54,850 nucleotides of DNA from Candidatus Komeilibacteria bacterium CG11_big_fil_rev_8_21_14_0_20_36_20 (GCA_002787405.1 PCWQ01000014.1:1-54850); one strand, 5' to 3'. Counted from the first letter of the stretch, positions 36,855 to 47,617 are shown. Numbers and translations: made by a program. Notes: a model not told the origin generated them from the sequence alone.

Positions 36855-37526
36855 TTAGGCCGCTTGCCTTATATCGTTTATATTTATTACTTTATCATCT
36901 TTACCTTCATCTGTTTCAAGTGTTTTTAACACATTTTGGACAAGTTCATAGGTCTTATTATCTCCGGCTTCCATTGCTGCCTCACCGAACTCTTTAAGTG
37001 TAGTTTTAGCTTCTTTTATCCGTAATTCATAATTTTCTTTTTTACCCTTAAAGTTATGATAAGGCCAATTTTCAGCAGTAAGATTATAATCATTACCGTC
37101 AACACTTGAAGTATAATAAAAATTTTTTTTTATCATTTCTTCAATTTCTTCTGGTTTTATTGGATCGGCTTTGGCAACATCTTCTTGACTTTGCTCGATA
37201 AATTTTTTAAAAGCGTCAATGTATTCCGTTGGGTGATTCACCGGATTTTCCGGTTTAAAATTAGTATGTCCGAAGTATAAAGCGCCATGCTTTACTGTGT
37301 TTTCTAAATGAGGATATTTAATTCCGTCCTCATCATTAGTTAATTCTGCATAAGCGCTACGGCCGCAATCTCCAGAAAAGTCAAAATAGTCTTTCCTTTC
37401 TTGCTCCATACGCTCTGCTTCAGATAGCTCAGTTTTCTTTTCTTTACTACCTTCTAAAATTCTAATACCCACTTTACCTCTTCTATCTATTGGAGGTTGA
37501 TCAGGTATAAATTTTCTGATTTCCAT
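36855..37526 (-). CDS. Hypothetical soluble protein (223 aa)
   Basis: ORF only; no recognised domain. Confidence 0.6.
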   Translation of the reverse strand: MEIRKFIPDQPPIDRRGKVGIRILEGSKEKKTELSEAERMEQERKDYFDFSGDCGRSAYAELTNDEDGIKYPHLENTVKHGALYFGHTNFKPENPVNHPTEYIDAFKKFIEQSQEDVAKADPIKPEEIEEMIKKNFYYTSSVDGNDYNLTAENWPYHNFKGKKENYELRIKEAKTTLKEFGEAAMEAGDNKTYELVQNVLKTLETDEGKDDKVININDIRQAA

Positions 37527-37652
37527 AATTTTATAATTTTAATTATTGTCTAATTATATAGATAACATATCATATTATCTACTATTTATCAAATTGTTTT
37601 TAGAAGGCCGAGGTAAGTAAGGTGTTTTTTATTTTGTCTTTTTATTTAAATC

Positions 37653-37661
37653 TGTTATAAT
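37653..37661 (+). promoter_or_regulatory. Extended -10 promoter of the DUF4012 gene, near-leaderless
   Basis: TGTTATAAT ending 7 nt before the ATG at 37669. Confidence 0.6.
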
Positions 37662-37668
37662 ATAGTCA

Positions 37669-40164
37669 ATGCCAATTAAGAAAAAAACAACTAAAACTAC
37701 TAGAAAAACTGTTTCTAAAAAAATTGACTTCAAGGCTTTAAAGAAAGACCTGCTTGATGATTTAGACCAATTTCTTTTAGAAGAAACCGACATTAGTCGT
37801 CAGCAAAGGCAAACAGAGAAACAAAAAGCTTTAGCTGAATTGGATCGTCTGATTAAGCAGGATTTATCTGAGCGGGAGTTATTGTACCGTTTACAAGAAA
37901 TAAAGAATAATAAGAAGGAAGACCTTCTAAAAAAAGAAAATATTCAAAATATTGATGTGGTTAATCATTCTCACTATGTTTTGGATTTAAGACAGTCAAG
38001 AGAAGATAAAAAACCAACTAGAACCAAATTAAAAACTTACAAAAACAGCTGGACAAAACTTAAAGAAAAATTTGATCAGCCAAAAGTTACTGAGAAACGG
38101 GAATTTCATTATCCTCAAGAGGAAAAGAAATTTTTTGATTTCAACGGAACTTTGAGTTTAGCAGTTAAACCTCTGAAACTACAGAGTATTGGCAGTCGGG
38201 TGATTGTTTTTGCTTTGGTTATGGGTGTAATTTTGATGCCAATTAGAGGATTATTTTGGCTAGGACAAATTCAAAGCGATAAAGATGAAATTTTGAACTT
38301 TGGTAAACAGGGGATTATTAATTTACAGACCGGTGTAATTTCTGCTTCAGAAAATTCTTATCAAAATGCTCAGGCCGATTTTGAAAAAGCGTTAGAGCAA
38401 TTTAATCAAGCCCAAGATGTCTTAGATGAGTATCATCAATGGATGTTAAAAACAGCTTCTTTAATGCCGGTAATTGGTAAGCCAATATCTTTAAGTCAAA
38501 ATATGCTGGCTATTGCCACTAATATCTCTGAAGCAGCCGCCGTTTTAAACCAAAAATTACAAAAAGAGCAGACTTTAACCGAAAATTTAGTTTTTATTAA
38601 TCAACAAATAGAGAAAACACTACCTTATCTAACTAAGGCCCAGAAAGATTTAAACGGCATTTCTGCCTCTGCTTTGCCTAATGATCTTAGACCATATTTT
38701 AACGGTTTAAAAGACTATCTACCATCAACACTTGATAATTTACATAGTGTTCATGAAATATTCACTATTTTGGAAGAAGTGCTTGGTCATGATACTGAAA
38801 AAAGATATATAGTTTTATTTCAAAATAATAATGAGTTGAGAGCCACCGGCGGATTTATTGGCAGTTTTGCTTTATTTGATGTTTATCAGGGAGAAATTGT
38901 TAATTTGGAAATACCGCAGGGCGGGATGTATGATCTGGAAGCTGGGTTAACAGTAAAATATCAAGCGCCTCAAGCATTATCTTTGATTAATTCTCACTTT
39001 AATATTTGGGATGCTAATTGGTGGCCTGATTTTCCCACTTCAGCTGAAAAAATTACTTCTTTATATGAACAAAGCGGGGGGTCTTCAGTGGATGGGTTGA
39101 TTGCTATTAATGCAGATGTTTTAAAAAAATTACTAGAAATTTTAGGACCGATCACGATGGATGATTATGGTGTCACTATTACAGCCAATAATTTATTCTC
39201 CGTTATTCAAGAAGAAGTGGAATTTAATTATGACAAAGAAGCCAACACACCTAAGGCAATTATTGCTGATTTGGTACCGCGAGTCTTGGAAAAATTACTA
39301 AGCTTTAAGGAGAATCAAAAAGAGGTAGTTACTGCCTTTGCTAAAATATTATCCACCAAAGATATTCAAATTTATCTACATGATGATAATTTGCAGAAAA
39401 AAATAGACGGTTTTGGTTGGTCAGGCAGAATGTATGCTACGGATCGGGATTATTTAAATATAATTAGCACTAATATTGCTGGTGGTAAGACTGACAATGA
39501 CCTTTATCAGACCATTGATCATCAGGCCGAAATTCAACCAAATGGTGAAATTATTAATACCCTTAGAATCACCAGAACTAATAAAGGTCAGGAGGACAAT
39601 CCCTTGGCTGGCATAGAAGGCGGTAATGTTTCTTATCTAAGAATCTATGTGCCTCTTAATAGTCAATTTATTGAGGCCGTAGGTTTTGATAAAATTCCTA
39701 ATGCTTATTTCCATCCAGCTGATGATAATGCTCAAATTGATCCAGATATTGCTCAAGAGGAAAATAAAATGATAGATAATGTTTCTAATACCGAAATTTA
39801 TAATAGTTTAGGTAAAACAGTGTTCGCCAATTGGACAGCTCTTAAGCCAGGTGAAACAAAAACTGTTTCTGTTAAATATAAACTACCTTTTAATTTAAAT
39901 TTAGGCGATCCTCTAGTTAATAATTGGTGGCAGAAACTTTTTCAATCTAATTGGCGTTTAGATAATTATAGTTTATTAGTTCAATCACAATCTGGCAGTA
40001 AAAGGACTATTTTTAATTCTTCTATTTTATTGTCAGATAACATAAAGGTTGTCTGGAATAATGCTTCAGAAAAAGAAAAAATGAGCATTACGGATGATTT
40101 GGTCGCTTATAGTCAAGATTTGATTTATGATCAATATTTTGGTTTTATAGTGGCGACAAAGTAA
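37669..40164 (+). CDS. DUF4012 domain-containing membrane protein
   Basis: RYIVLFQNNNELRATGGFIGSFALFDVYQGEI; single TM after a charged N-terminal region. Confidence 0.9.
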   Translation: MPIKKKTTKTTRKTVSKKIDFKALKKDLLDDLDQFLLEETDISRQQRQTEKQKALAELDRLIKQDLSERELLYRLQEIKNNKKEDLLKKENIQNIDVVNHSHYVLDLRQSREDKKPTRTKLKTYKNSWTKLKEKFDQPKVTEKREFHYPQEEKKFFDFNGTLSLAVKPLKLQSIGSRVIVFALVMGVILMPIRGLFWLGQIQSDKDEILNFGKQGIINLQTGVISASENSYQNAQADFEKALEQFNQAQDVLDEYHQWMLKTASLMPVIGKPISLSQNMLAIATNISEAAAVLNQKLQKEQTLTENLVFINQQIEKTLPYLTKAQKDLNGISASALPNDLRPYFNGLKDYLPSTLDNLHSVHEIFTILEEVLGHDTEKRYIVLFQNNNELRATGGFIGSFALFDVYQGEIVNLEIPQGGMYDLEAGLTVKYQAPQALSLINSHFNIWDANWWPDFPTSAEKITSLYEQSGGSSVDGLIAINADVLKKLLEILGPITMDDYGVTITANNLFSVIQEEVEFNYDKEANTPKAIIADLVPRVLEKLLSFKENQKEVVTAFAKILSTKDIQIYLHDDNLQKKIDGFGWSGRMYATDRDYLNIISTNIAGGKTDNDLYQTIDHQAEIQPNGEIINTLRITRTNKGQEDNPLAGIEGGNVSYLRIYVPLNSQFIEAVGFDKIPNAYFHPADDNAQIDPDIAQEENKMIDNVSNTEIYNSLGKTVFANWTALKPGETKTVSVKYKLPFNLNLGDPLVNNWWQKLFQSNWRLDNYSLLVQSQSGSKRTIFNSSILLSDNIKVVWNNASEKEKMSITDDLVAYSQDLIYDQYFGFIVATK

Positions 40165-40170
40165 TACATC

Positions 40171-41757
40171 ATGTGGCATAAATTGTGGTTTAAAATCAAC
40201 AACACAGTCACTGGGGGCGCTTTCTTAATCGCCTTTTTTTCTCTACTTTCAAAATTATTTGGCTTGCTTAGAGAAAGATTAATTGCTCATAATTTTGGAG
40301 CTAGTGAGTTATCGGATATTTATTATGCGGCTTTTCGTTTGCCTGATTTGATTTTTAATACCTTAGTTTTAGGAGCCTTAACTTCCGCTTTTATTCCTGT
40401 TTTTCAAAAAGTTTGGCTGAAAAACAAAAAAGAAGGATTATTGCTGGCAAATTCAGTTTTAAATCTTTTTCTATTGTTAATCGGTTTCCTAGTAGTTATT
40501 GCTGTGATTTTTACACCACAGATTGTGCCTTTAATTACACCGGGTTTTGCTGATTGGCAATTGGAGCAGACTGTTAAACTGACTAGAATTATGCTCTTAG
40601 CTATAATATTTTTTGTAGGTTCCAATCTTATTGGTGGTATTTTAAATTCATGGAAAAGATTTTTTAGTTTTTCTTTAGCAGCTAGTTTTTATAACATTGG
40701 CATTATTATTGGTATTATCTTCTTTTATCCAAAATTCGGCTTAATTGGTTTGGCTTGGGGAGTATTTCTAGGTGCTTTTTTACATTTAATTGTACAATTG
40801 CCAGAAGTTTTTAAATGCGGTTGGCGTTATCAATTTTTTTTAAAGTGGACTAGTGATCTAAAAAAAATATTAAAACTTATGCTCCCGCGAACTATTGGCT
40901 TAGCAGCCGGGCAAATTAACTTAGTGGTCATTACCATGATTGCTTCAACTCTGTCCGCGGGAAGTATTGCAGTTTTTAATTTAGCTAATAATTTACAGAG
41001 TTTACCGGTCAGTCTTTTTGCAGTGTCTTTAGCAGTAGCGGTATTTCCTACTTTTACCCAAGCGGTTACAGAAAAAAATCAGGAATTATTTAAAAAAAAT
41101 TTTTCGGTTAGCTTAAGGCGTATTTTATTTTTACTGATCCCTATTTCAGTGCTTTTGGTGATTTTACGAGCTCAAATTGTTAGAATTATTTTAGGCACTG
41201 GCGCCTTTGATTGGAACAATACTTATTATACTGCTCAAACTTTAGGATTTTTTGCTCTATCTCTTTTTGCCCAAGGCCTTATTCCTCTTTTAGCCCGTTC
41301 TTTTTATGCTTTTGAAGATACTAAAACGCCAATGACCATCAGTATTTTAAGTATTTTATTAAATATTGTGCTTTCTTGGTTTTTGTCCCATGCTTTAGGA
41401 GTGATGGGTCTGGCTCTGGCTTTCTCTTTCTCTAGCATCGTTAATATGTTACTTTTATATATTGTGTTACATTTCCGAATTGAACATATTAATGACACCT
41501 TAATTTTTAATTCTTTAATTAAAATTTCATTTAACTCTTTAATAGCTGGAATTACCACCTATGGCTCTTTGCATTTACTTGCTCCTTTGGTTAATATGCA
41601 CAGTTTTTTAGGAGTGTTTATTCAAGGTTGCGGAGCCGGGCTGATAGGATTGCTAACTTATTTGATTTTGAGTATATTATTTAAACTTGATGAAGTGCAA
41701 ATTATCAAAAAATTGTTAAAAAAATTTATTTTATTTTTCAAAAATGGCCAACATTAG
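40171..41757 (+). CDS. murJ: Lipid II flippase MurJ
   Basis: KLFGLLRERLIAHNFGASELSDIYYAAFRLPDLIFNTLVLGALTSAFIPVF; multi-TM. Confidence 0.95.
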   Translation: MWHKLWFKINNTVTGGAFLIAFFSLLSKLFGLLRERLIAHNFGASELSDIYYAAFRLPDLIFNTLVLGALTSAFIPVFQKVWLKNKKEGLLLANSVLNLFLLLIGFLVVIAVIFTPQIVPLITPGFADWQLEQTVKLTRIMLLAIIFFVGSNLIGGILNSWKRFFSFSLAASFYNIGIIIGIIFFYPKFGLIGLAWGVFLGAFLHLIVQLPEVFKCGWRYQFFLKWTSDLKKILKLMLPRTIGLAAGQINLVVITMIASTLSAGSIAVFNLANNLQSLPVSLFAVSLAVAVFPTFTQAVTEKNQELFKKNFSVSLRRILFLLIPISVLLVILRAQIVRIILGTGAFDWNNTYYTAQTLGFFALSLFAQGLIPLLARSFYAFEDTKTPMTISILSILLNIVLSWFLSHALGVMGLALAFSFSSIVNMLLLYIVLHFRIEHINDTLIFNSLIKISFNSLIAGITTYGSLHLLAPLVNMHSFLGVFIQGCGAGLIGLLTYLILSILFKLDEVQIIKKLLKKFILFFKNGQH

Positions 41758-43510
41758 AAATTTTTGTATTATTGCTCATATAGATCATGGTAAATCTACT
41801 TTAGCTGACCGAATGCTGGAAATAACCGGCACCGTGGATAAGCGGAAAATGAAGAATCAACTCTTAGACCAAATGGAACTAGAGAGAGAAAGGGGAATTA
41901 CCATTAAATTACAACCAGCCCGAATGGAGTGGGATGGTTTTATTTTAAACTTAATTGATACCCCTGGTCATGTTGATTTTACTTATGAAGTTTCCCGTTC
42001 TCTGGCGGCTGTAGAAAGCGCTGTCTTACTGGTTGACGCCACCCAAGGCGTAGAAGCGCAAACTCTAGCTAATTTATATTTAGCTGTAGAACAAAATTTA
42101 GAGATAATTCCAGTGATGAATAAAATTGATCTGCCGGCAGCTAATGTCGAAAAAGTCAGCCAGGAAATTATCAATCTCCTAGGGTGCAATAAAGAAGATA
42201 TTTTACTTATTTCTGCTAAAACCGGTCAAGGAGTAACAGAAGTTTTAAAAGCCATCTGTCAAAAAACACCCGCTCCTATAGAAGAAAACAAAGAACTGCA
42301 AGCTTTAATTTTTGATTCCAATTATGATGAATATAAAGGAGTAGTGATTTATATTAGAGTTTTTGGCGGTCAAATAAACAAAGGGGATAGAATAAAATTT
42401 TGCGCCACCGGAGAAATTAGCGAAGTTTTAGATTTGGGCTATTTTAAACCGCATTGGGTCAGTGCTAAGGAATTAAATTCAGGAGAAATCGGTTACTTAG
42501 TCACCGGACTTAAAGATTTAGAAAAAGCACAAGTGGGAGATACAATCATTTCTCCAAAAAGCCAAGTTAAGCCCTTGCCCGGTTACAAAAAAGTTAAACC
42601 AATGGTTTATGCTGGTATTTTTCCGCAAGAAGGAAATGATTATCACAAATTAAGAGAGGCCATTTTAAAATTAAAATTAAGTGACGCTAGTTTAGAATTT
42701 GAACCAACCAATTCATCGGCCTTGGGTTTTGGCTTCCGCTGTGGATTTTTAGGGCTCCTTCATTTAGAAATTTTTCAGGAACGGTTAAAAAGAGAATTTG
42801 ATTTAAGCCTAGTTGTTACCACACCAACCGTAGCTTATAAACTTCACTTAAGAAATAAATCTGAGATGATTCTAACCACTCCAACAGAAATGCCAGATCC
42901 TAGTCATATTGATTACATTGAAGAGCCGTATATGAGCATAGAAGTTTTAACACCTCAAGAATATCTGGGTAGCTTAATGTCATATATCACCGAAAAAAAT
43001 GGATCACATAAGGATACCAAATATTTGAATGAAAATCGGGTAATTTTAAGTTATGCCATCCCCTTGTCCAGTATTCTAGTGGATTTCTACGATAATATTA
43101 AAAGTATTTCTTCGGGCTATGCTTCCTTAAATTATGAATTTTTTGATTATCGCCGTTGTGAATTAGTGAGGATGGATATTTTAGTGGCTGAGCATCCAGT
43201 CGAAGCTTTAACTAGTTTAGTTTATAAAAATCGGGCTCATCATGTCGGTAAAAGCATAATTAAGAAATTAAAAGACGTTTTGCCACGCGCTCAATTTGCC
43301 ATTAAACTACAGGCAGCCGTAGGCGGAAAAATCGTAGCCGCTGAAAAAATTTCCGCTATGAGAAAAGATGTTACCGCTAAACTTTATGGCGGAGATGTTA
43401 CTCGTAAACGTAAACTTTTGGAAAAGCAAAAAAAAGGTAAAAAAAGAATGGCCCAGCAGGGCAAAATTGATATCCCCCAAGAGGCCTACTTGGCTGTTTT
43501 AAAACGTTAG
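41744..43510 (+). CDS. lepA: Elongation factor 4
   Basis: IAHIDHGKSTLADRMLE; MELERERGITIKLQPARM; LepA C-terminal domain. Confidence 0.97.
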   Translation: MANIRNFCIIAHIDHGKSTLADRMLEITGTVDKRKMKNQLLDQMELERERGITIKLQPARMEWDGFILNLIDTPGHVDFTYEVSRSLAAVESAVLLVDATQGVEAQTLANLYLAVEQNLEIIPVMNKIDLPAANVEKVSQEIINLLGCNKEDILLISAKTGQGVTEVLKAICQKTPAPIEENKELQALIFDSNYDEYKGVVIYIRVFGGQINKGDRIKFCATGEISEVLDLGYFKPHWVSAKELNSGEIGYLVTGLKDLEKAQVGDTIISPKSQVKPLPGYKKVKPMVYAGIFPQEGNDYHKLREAILKLKLSDASLEFEPTNSSALGFGFRCGFLGLLHLEIFQERLKREFDLSLVVTTPTVAYKLHLRNKSEMILTTPTEMPDPSHIDYIEEPYMSIEVLTPQEYLGSLMSYITEKNGSHKDTKYLNENRVILSYAIPLSSILVDFYDNIKSISSGYASLNYEFFDYRRCELVRMDILVAEHPVEALTSLVYKNRAHHVGKSIIKKLKDVLPRAQFAIKLQAAVGGKIVAAEKISAMRKDVTAKLYGGDVTRKRKLLEKQKKGKKRMAQQGKIDIPQEAYLAVLKR

Positions 43511-43602
43511 AAATAAGAAGCGCCAAAAGTCCAAAGAATCATGGAAAGGATTATAAAAGTAGATAAGATAATCCAAATAATTTTTTGAGTTTTTCTATTC
43601 AT
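43507..43602 (-). CDS. Small single-TM protein (31 aa), below the ORF-track cut-off
   Basis: ORF MNRKTQKIIWIILSTFIILSMILWTFGASYF; Lys/Arg N-terminus then TM; fills the lepA to 43604 gap on the opposite strand. Confidence 0.55.
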   Translation of the reverse strand: MNRKTQKIIWIILSTFIILSMILWTFGASYF

Positions 43603-43603
43603 T

Positions 43604-44044
43604 ATGAATAAGTTTAGCAAATTTTTAAAAACAAGGGAAGGTTTGCTTTTAGTAATTAGATCCAGAGACAAAAGTCATAAGCCATTTTTTATATTTATTT
43701 TACTCTTGACCACTTTTTTTCTTTTATTTCCTATGTGGCAGGCCGGACGATTAGGAGTGATCTTGTGGGTAATTTTAGCAATTTTCCTGATTTTCATCTT
43801 TACCACTTATCTTTTAGAACAGCATAATTATTATCTTTTAACTAATCAAAGAATTATCTATTTGCAAGCTCTCAATAAAAAAACCTACACTATGCAGGGA
43901 GCAGTACAATTGCGTAATATTAGTCAAATCAAGAAAAAGGGCCGGCACGATATTTGTTTGCTAATTAATCAAAAAACATATTATTTAGTTAATATAGAAA
44001 AAAGAGATATAGTTTATAAAAAAATTAAGAATTATATTATCTAG
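43604..44044 (+). CDS. Two-TM protein with bacterial PH-like domain
   Basis: TM hairpin then YYLLTNQRIIYLQALNKKTYTMQGAVQLRNISQI. Confidence 0.7.
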   Translation: MNKFSKFLKTREGLLLVIRSRDKSHKPFFIFILLLTTFFLLFPMWQAGRLGVILWVILAIFLIFIFTTYLLEQHNYYLLTNQRIIYLQALNKKTYTMQGAVQLRNISQIKKKGRHDICLLINQKTYYLVNIEKRDIVYKKIKNYII

Positions 44045-44047
44045 TTC

Positions 44048-44076
44048 TTGACATAATATCTGTTATATATTATTTT
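44048..44076 (+). promoter_or_regulatory. Promoter of the 44112 gene
   Basis: TTGACA - 17 nt - TATTTT. Confidence 0.6.
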
Positions 44077-44111
44077 TTATTAGATCTTAGAACTTTGAAA
44101 GGAGTATAGTT

Positions 44112-44507
44112 ATGCAGAAAAAAGAGCGAGAATGTTTGATAACTTTCAGTGCTGTTATCCTGATAAATATCGTGTTATTTATCGTTTTTCAAGACCAATT
44201 GCCAAGATGGTATAATGAGCTTAAAAACAATCTTTCCAAGGATATTCTTTTAATAATGACCTACAGCGGTGCGTTTATCGGTTTTGTTTATTATTTCTTA
44301 TCCAGAATGGATGTGAAAATAAAATTTACATTCCATGTAGGCACTTTTTTAGGATCTATGAGTGTCATAGGTTTATGGTTTATACAGGGTGCTCCTGTAG
44401 GAACATTAATAATCTATGAGTTCTGTTGTTTATTTTCTTATAGCTTAGTTTTCTACGGGCTATCTGGAATAATAAAAAACAACTCAATGATTTTAGTCTT
44501 GGAATAA
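44112..44507 (+). CDS. Hypothetical four-TM membrane protein
   Basis: Strong RBS AAAGGAG, four hydrophobic helices, own promoter and terminator. Confidence 0.7.
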   Translation: MQKKERECLITFSAVILINIVLFIVFQDQLPRWYNELKNNLSKDILLIMTYSGAFIGFVYYFLSRMDVKIKFTFHVGTFLGSMSVIGLWFIQGAPVGTLIIYEFCCLFSYSLVFYGLSGIIKNNSMILVLE

Positions 44508-44525
44508 GCGCCGATTCTAATCTTA

Positions 44526-44555
44526 AAACCGTCGAGCTCAGCTCAACGGTTTTTT
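44526..44555 (+). terminator. Terminator
   Basis: AAACCGTCGAGCTCAGCTCAACGGTTTTTTT. Confidence 0.85.
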
Positions 44556-44620
44556 TGTTTTGCCTTACCTAAAAACCTCAAATCTGTTATAATATATTTA
44601 TCTAATTATCAATAAAAAAT

Positions 44621-45097
44621 ATGCCTGATTTAGTAAATATAGAAAAAACACCAATTAGTCCTGAACAGTCAGTAGAATCAGCTGAACAAAAAACTGCTCC
44701 AGAAAAATCGCCTGAACAGTTTACTGAAAAAAAAGCCGAGCAAGATGCGTCAGCCCAATCGGTGGTCTTGCCAGATGATTCAGATTCACAGGATAAAACC
44801 AAAATTTCGACCAGCACTGTTACTTTGCGTAAAGTAGAAAGTATTTTGTCCCGGGACATGGACAAAGTATTTTTGTCAATGGATGCGGCTACTCAACAAA
44901 AATTTAAAATTAAAGGCGAAGAAACAGCCCGTCAAATTACTACCATTTTACAAAAAGGTAAATTTAAAGTTAAACAAATTATTAATTTAATTGTTGGCTG
45001 GCTGCGTATTATTCCGCGAGTTAATAAACATTATATAGAACAGGAAGCAAAAATCAAAGCTGATTTGATAATAAAAATGCATCAAAACAAAAAATAA
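44621..45097 (+). CDS. Hypothetical protein, Pro/Glu/Ser-rich N-terminus
   Basis: 158-aa ORF adjacent to the T4SS-type ATPase gene. Confidence 0.7.
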   Translation: MPDLVNIEKTPISPEQSVESAEQKTAPEKSPEQFTEKKAEQDASAQSVVLPDDSDSQDKTKISTSTVTLRKVESILSRDMDKVFLSMDAATQQKFKIKGEETARQITTILQKGKFKVKQIINLIVGWLRIIPRVNKHYIEQEAKIKADLIIKMHQNKK

Positions 45098-47553
45098 TGT
45101 CTTTAGATCTAACAACTTTAATCATCTTAGCCGGATTTATTTTAGTAATCATTATTGCTATCTGGTTGGTCTTAAAATCTTTCAAGAATAAATCCAATAA
45201 AAATTTAGATTTGGATATTTTATTAATTAAAATTCCCAAATATACCAAACAGGAAAAAGAGGAGCTAAACAAAGAATATATTGTCAGCACTCTTGGTAAA
45301 ATTGAAAATTTCTTTGCTTCTTTAGCTGCTCTAAAAGCGGAAAAAAAAGTAGTCGGCACTCGGACTGATATCTTTTCTTTAGAGTTAGTCTCTCACAATG
45401 GCCAAATCAGTTTTTATGCCGCTGTAGCTCATCGCTTCCGTGATTTTTTTATTCAACAGCTCCAGGCGGTTTACGGAAAGATTTATTTTGAAGAAATTTC
45501 TGATTATAATATTTTTGAAGCCAATAGCCAAATCGCAGGCGGCAGTTTAAGATTAGCTAATGATTTTTCTTTACCGATTAAAACTTATCGGACTTTTGAA
45601 AACGATCCTTTAGAGGGGATTACTAACAGCTTAAGCAAATTAAACGATAATGAATCAGCTGTTGTGCAGTATATTTTTAGATCAGCGCCAAAAAAATGGC
45701 ATAGGCGGGGAAGAAAAATAGCTAGAAATATGTATCAAGGCATGTCTTTTCATGAGGCCCTAAGTAAAGAGGGTGGCGGAGGATTTTTCGGAATTGTCGA
45801 AAAAATAATAAATTTTTCCACTAGTATGTTTTTTACCACCCGTCAGAAAGATGAAGAAAAACTTACAAAGCCAGAAGAAAAAGAGCAATTATCCAGCATG
45901 GAGCAGGAAAGAGCTAAGGGATTAGAAGAAAAGACTTCTAAGCCAGGCATGGACGTTAATATTAGAGTTGTTGTCTCTGCCCCAGATAAAACTAGATCAA
46001 ACGCTATTTTATCTGACATTTTAAACAGCTACAGCCAGTATAATATTTATGAATTTGGTAATAGTTTTAAAGCCCAAATACCTCGTCATCCTGATTCTAT
46101 TATTAATAATTTTATCTACCGAAATTTTATATCTAATCATAATGTTCTTTTAAATGCTGAAGAAATGGTTTCTGTGGTCCATTTGCCGTTACCAACCACT
46201 GAAACTCCTAATATTGACTGGCTGGATGCTGCTAAAGCTCCACCGCCTAATAATATGCCACGCGAAGGTATTATTTTAGGTAAAAATGAGTATCGCAGCA
46301 AAGAAACACTAGTTAGAATAAAACAGGAAGATCGGCGTCGCCATATGTACGTCATTGGTCAAACTGGTGTGGGAAAATCCGTATTCATGGAAAGTTTGCT
46401 TATTCAGGATATTAAAGAAGGACGAGGGGTGTGCGTAGTTGATCCGCACGGTGATTTAGTGGAAAAAATTCTGACTCATGTGCCTAAGGAAAGAGCAGAA
46501 GAGGTTATTCTATTTGATCCGGCTGATATAGAACGACCAATGGGTATGAATATGTTGGAATACGAAAACGGTGAGCAGAAAACTTTTGTTATTAACGAAA
46601 TGATTGCCATTTTTGACAAGCTTTATGATCTTAAAGCCACTGGCGGACCAATGTTTGAACAATATATGAGAAACGCCATGCTCTTGATTATGGATGATAA
46701 AGATTCAGGGGCGACTCTTTTGGAAATTCCCAAAGTACTAGCTGATGAATCATATCGCCGTTATAAATTATCAAAAGTGCAAAATCGTTTTGTTAAAGAT
46801 TTTTGGGAAAAAGAAGCGCAAAAAGCCGGTGGTGAAGCTGCCCTAGCCAATATGGTCCCTTACATCACTAGCAAATTAACTCCTTTTATTTCCAACGACA
46901 CTATTCGTCCAATTATTGCTCAAGAAAAAAGTGCTTTTAATTTTAGAAAAGCCATGGACGAAAACAAAATTATTTTACTCAATTTATCCAAAGGAAAAAT
47001 CGGCGAGATGAACAGCAATTTATTAGGTATGATTGTTATCGGGAAATTGCTTTTTGCTGCCATGAGTCGAGTTAATATCTCTGAAGAACAGCGAAATGAT
47101 TTTTATTTATATATTGATGAGTTCCAAAATTTTATCACCGATACTATTTCTGTTATTTTATCAGAAGCAAGAAAATACAAATTAAATTTAATTTTAGCCC
47201 ATCAATTTATCGCTCAATTGACCAAAAATAATAATACCAGCATCAGAGATGCTATCTTTGGCAATGTCGGCACTATTATTTCATACCGCATTGGTGTGGA
47301 AGATTCCGAAATAATCGCTAAGCAAATGGCCCCAATAGTCTCAGAATATGACTTGATTAATATGCCGAAATATACCTGTTACATTAAATTATTAATTGAC
47401 AATGCTAATCCACCAGCTTTTAATTTTCAGCCAATTTATCCGGAAAAAGGAAATTTTGAACTAGCTCAAGCTATTAAAGAGTTATCGCGCTTGAAATACG
47501 GCCGCGAGCGTACTATGGTGGAAGAGGAGATTAGCCGGAGAACTAATGTCTGA
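45097..47553 (+). CDS. Type IV secretion / DNA-translocation ATPase (VirD4/TraG/TraC-like)
   Basis: N-terminal TM; Walker A VIGQTGVGKSVFMESLL; VVDPHGDLVEKIL; LYIDEFQNF; NVGTIISYRIG. Confidence 0.92.
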   Translation: MSLDLTTLIILAGFILVIIIAIWLVLKSFKNKSNKNLDLDILLIKIPKYTKQEKEELNKEYIVSTLGKIENFFASLAALKAEKKVVGTRTDIFSLELVSHNGQISFYAAVAHRFRDFFIQQLQAVYGKIYFEEISDYNIFEANSQIAGGSLRLANDFSLPIKTYRTFENDPLEGITNSLSKLNDNESAVVQYIFRSAPKKWHRRGRKIARNMYQGMSFHEALSKEGGGGFFGIVEKIINFSTSMFFTTRQKDEEKLTKPEEKEQLSSMEQERAKGLEEKTSKPGMDVNIRVVVSAPDKTRSNAILSDILNSYSQYNIYEFGNSFKAQIPRHPDSIINNFIYRNFISNHNVLLNAEEMVSVVHLPLPTTETPNIDWLDAAKAPPPNNMPREGIILGKNEYRSKETLVRIKQEDRRRHMYVIGQTGVGKSVFMESLLIQDIKEGRGVCVVDPHGDLVEKILTHVPKERAEEVILFDPADIERPMGMNMLEYENGEQKTFVINEMIAIFDKLYDLKATGGPMFEQYMRNAMLLIMDDKDSGATLLEIPKVLADESYRRYKLSKVQNRFVKDFWEKEAQKAGGEAALANMVPYITSKLTPFISNDTIRPIIAQEKSAFNFRKAMDENKIILLNLSKGKIGEMNSNLLGMIVIGKLLFAAMSRVNISEEQRNDFYLYIDEFQNFITDTISVILSEARKYKLNLILAHQFIAQLTKNNNTSIRDAIFGNVGTIISYRIGVEDSEIIAKQMAPIVSEYDLINMPKYTCYIKLLIDNANPPAFNFQPIYPEKGNFELAQAIKELSRLKYGRERTMVEEEISRRTNV

Positions 47554-47586
47554 TTTTACGATAAATTAGTGTTTAGTTGGCCAAAA

Positions 47587-47617
47587 ACATCGGATTGCCA
47601 AAACCGGTGTTTTATGA
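47587..47617 (+). terminator. Terminator
   Basis: AAAACATCGG...CCGGTGTTTT. Confidence 0.65.
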
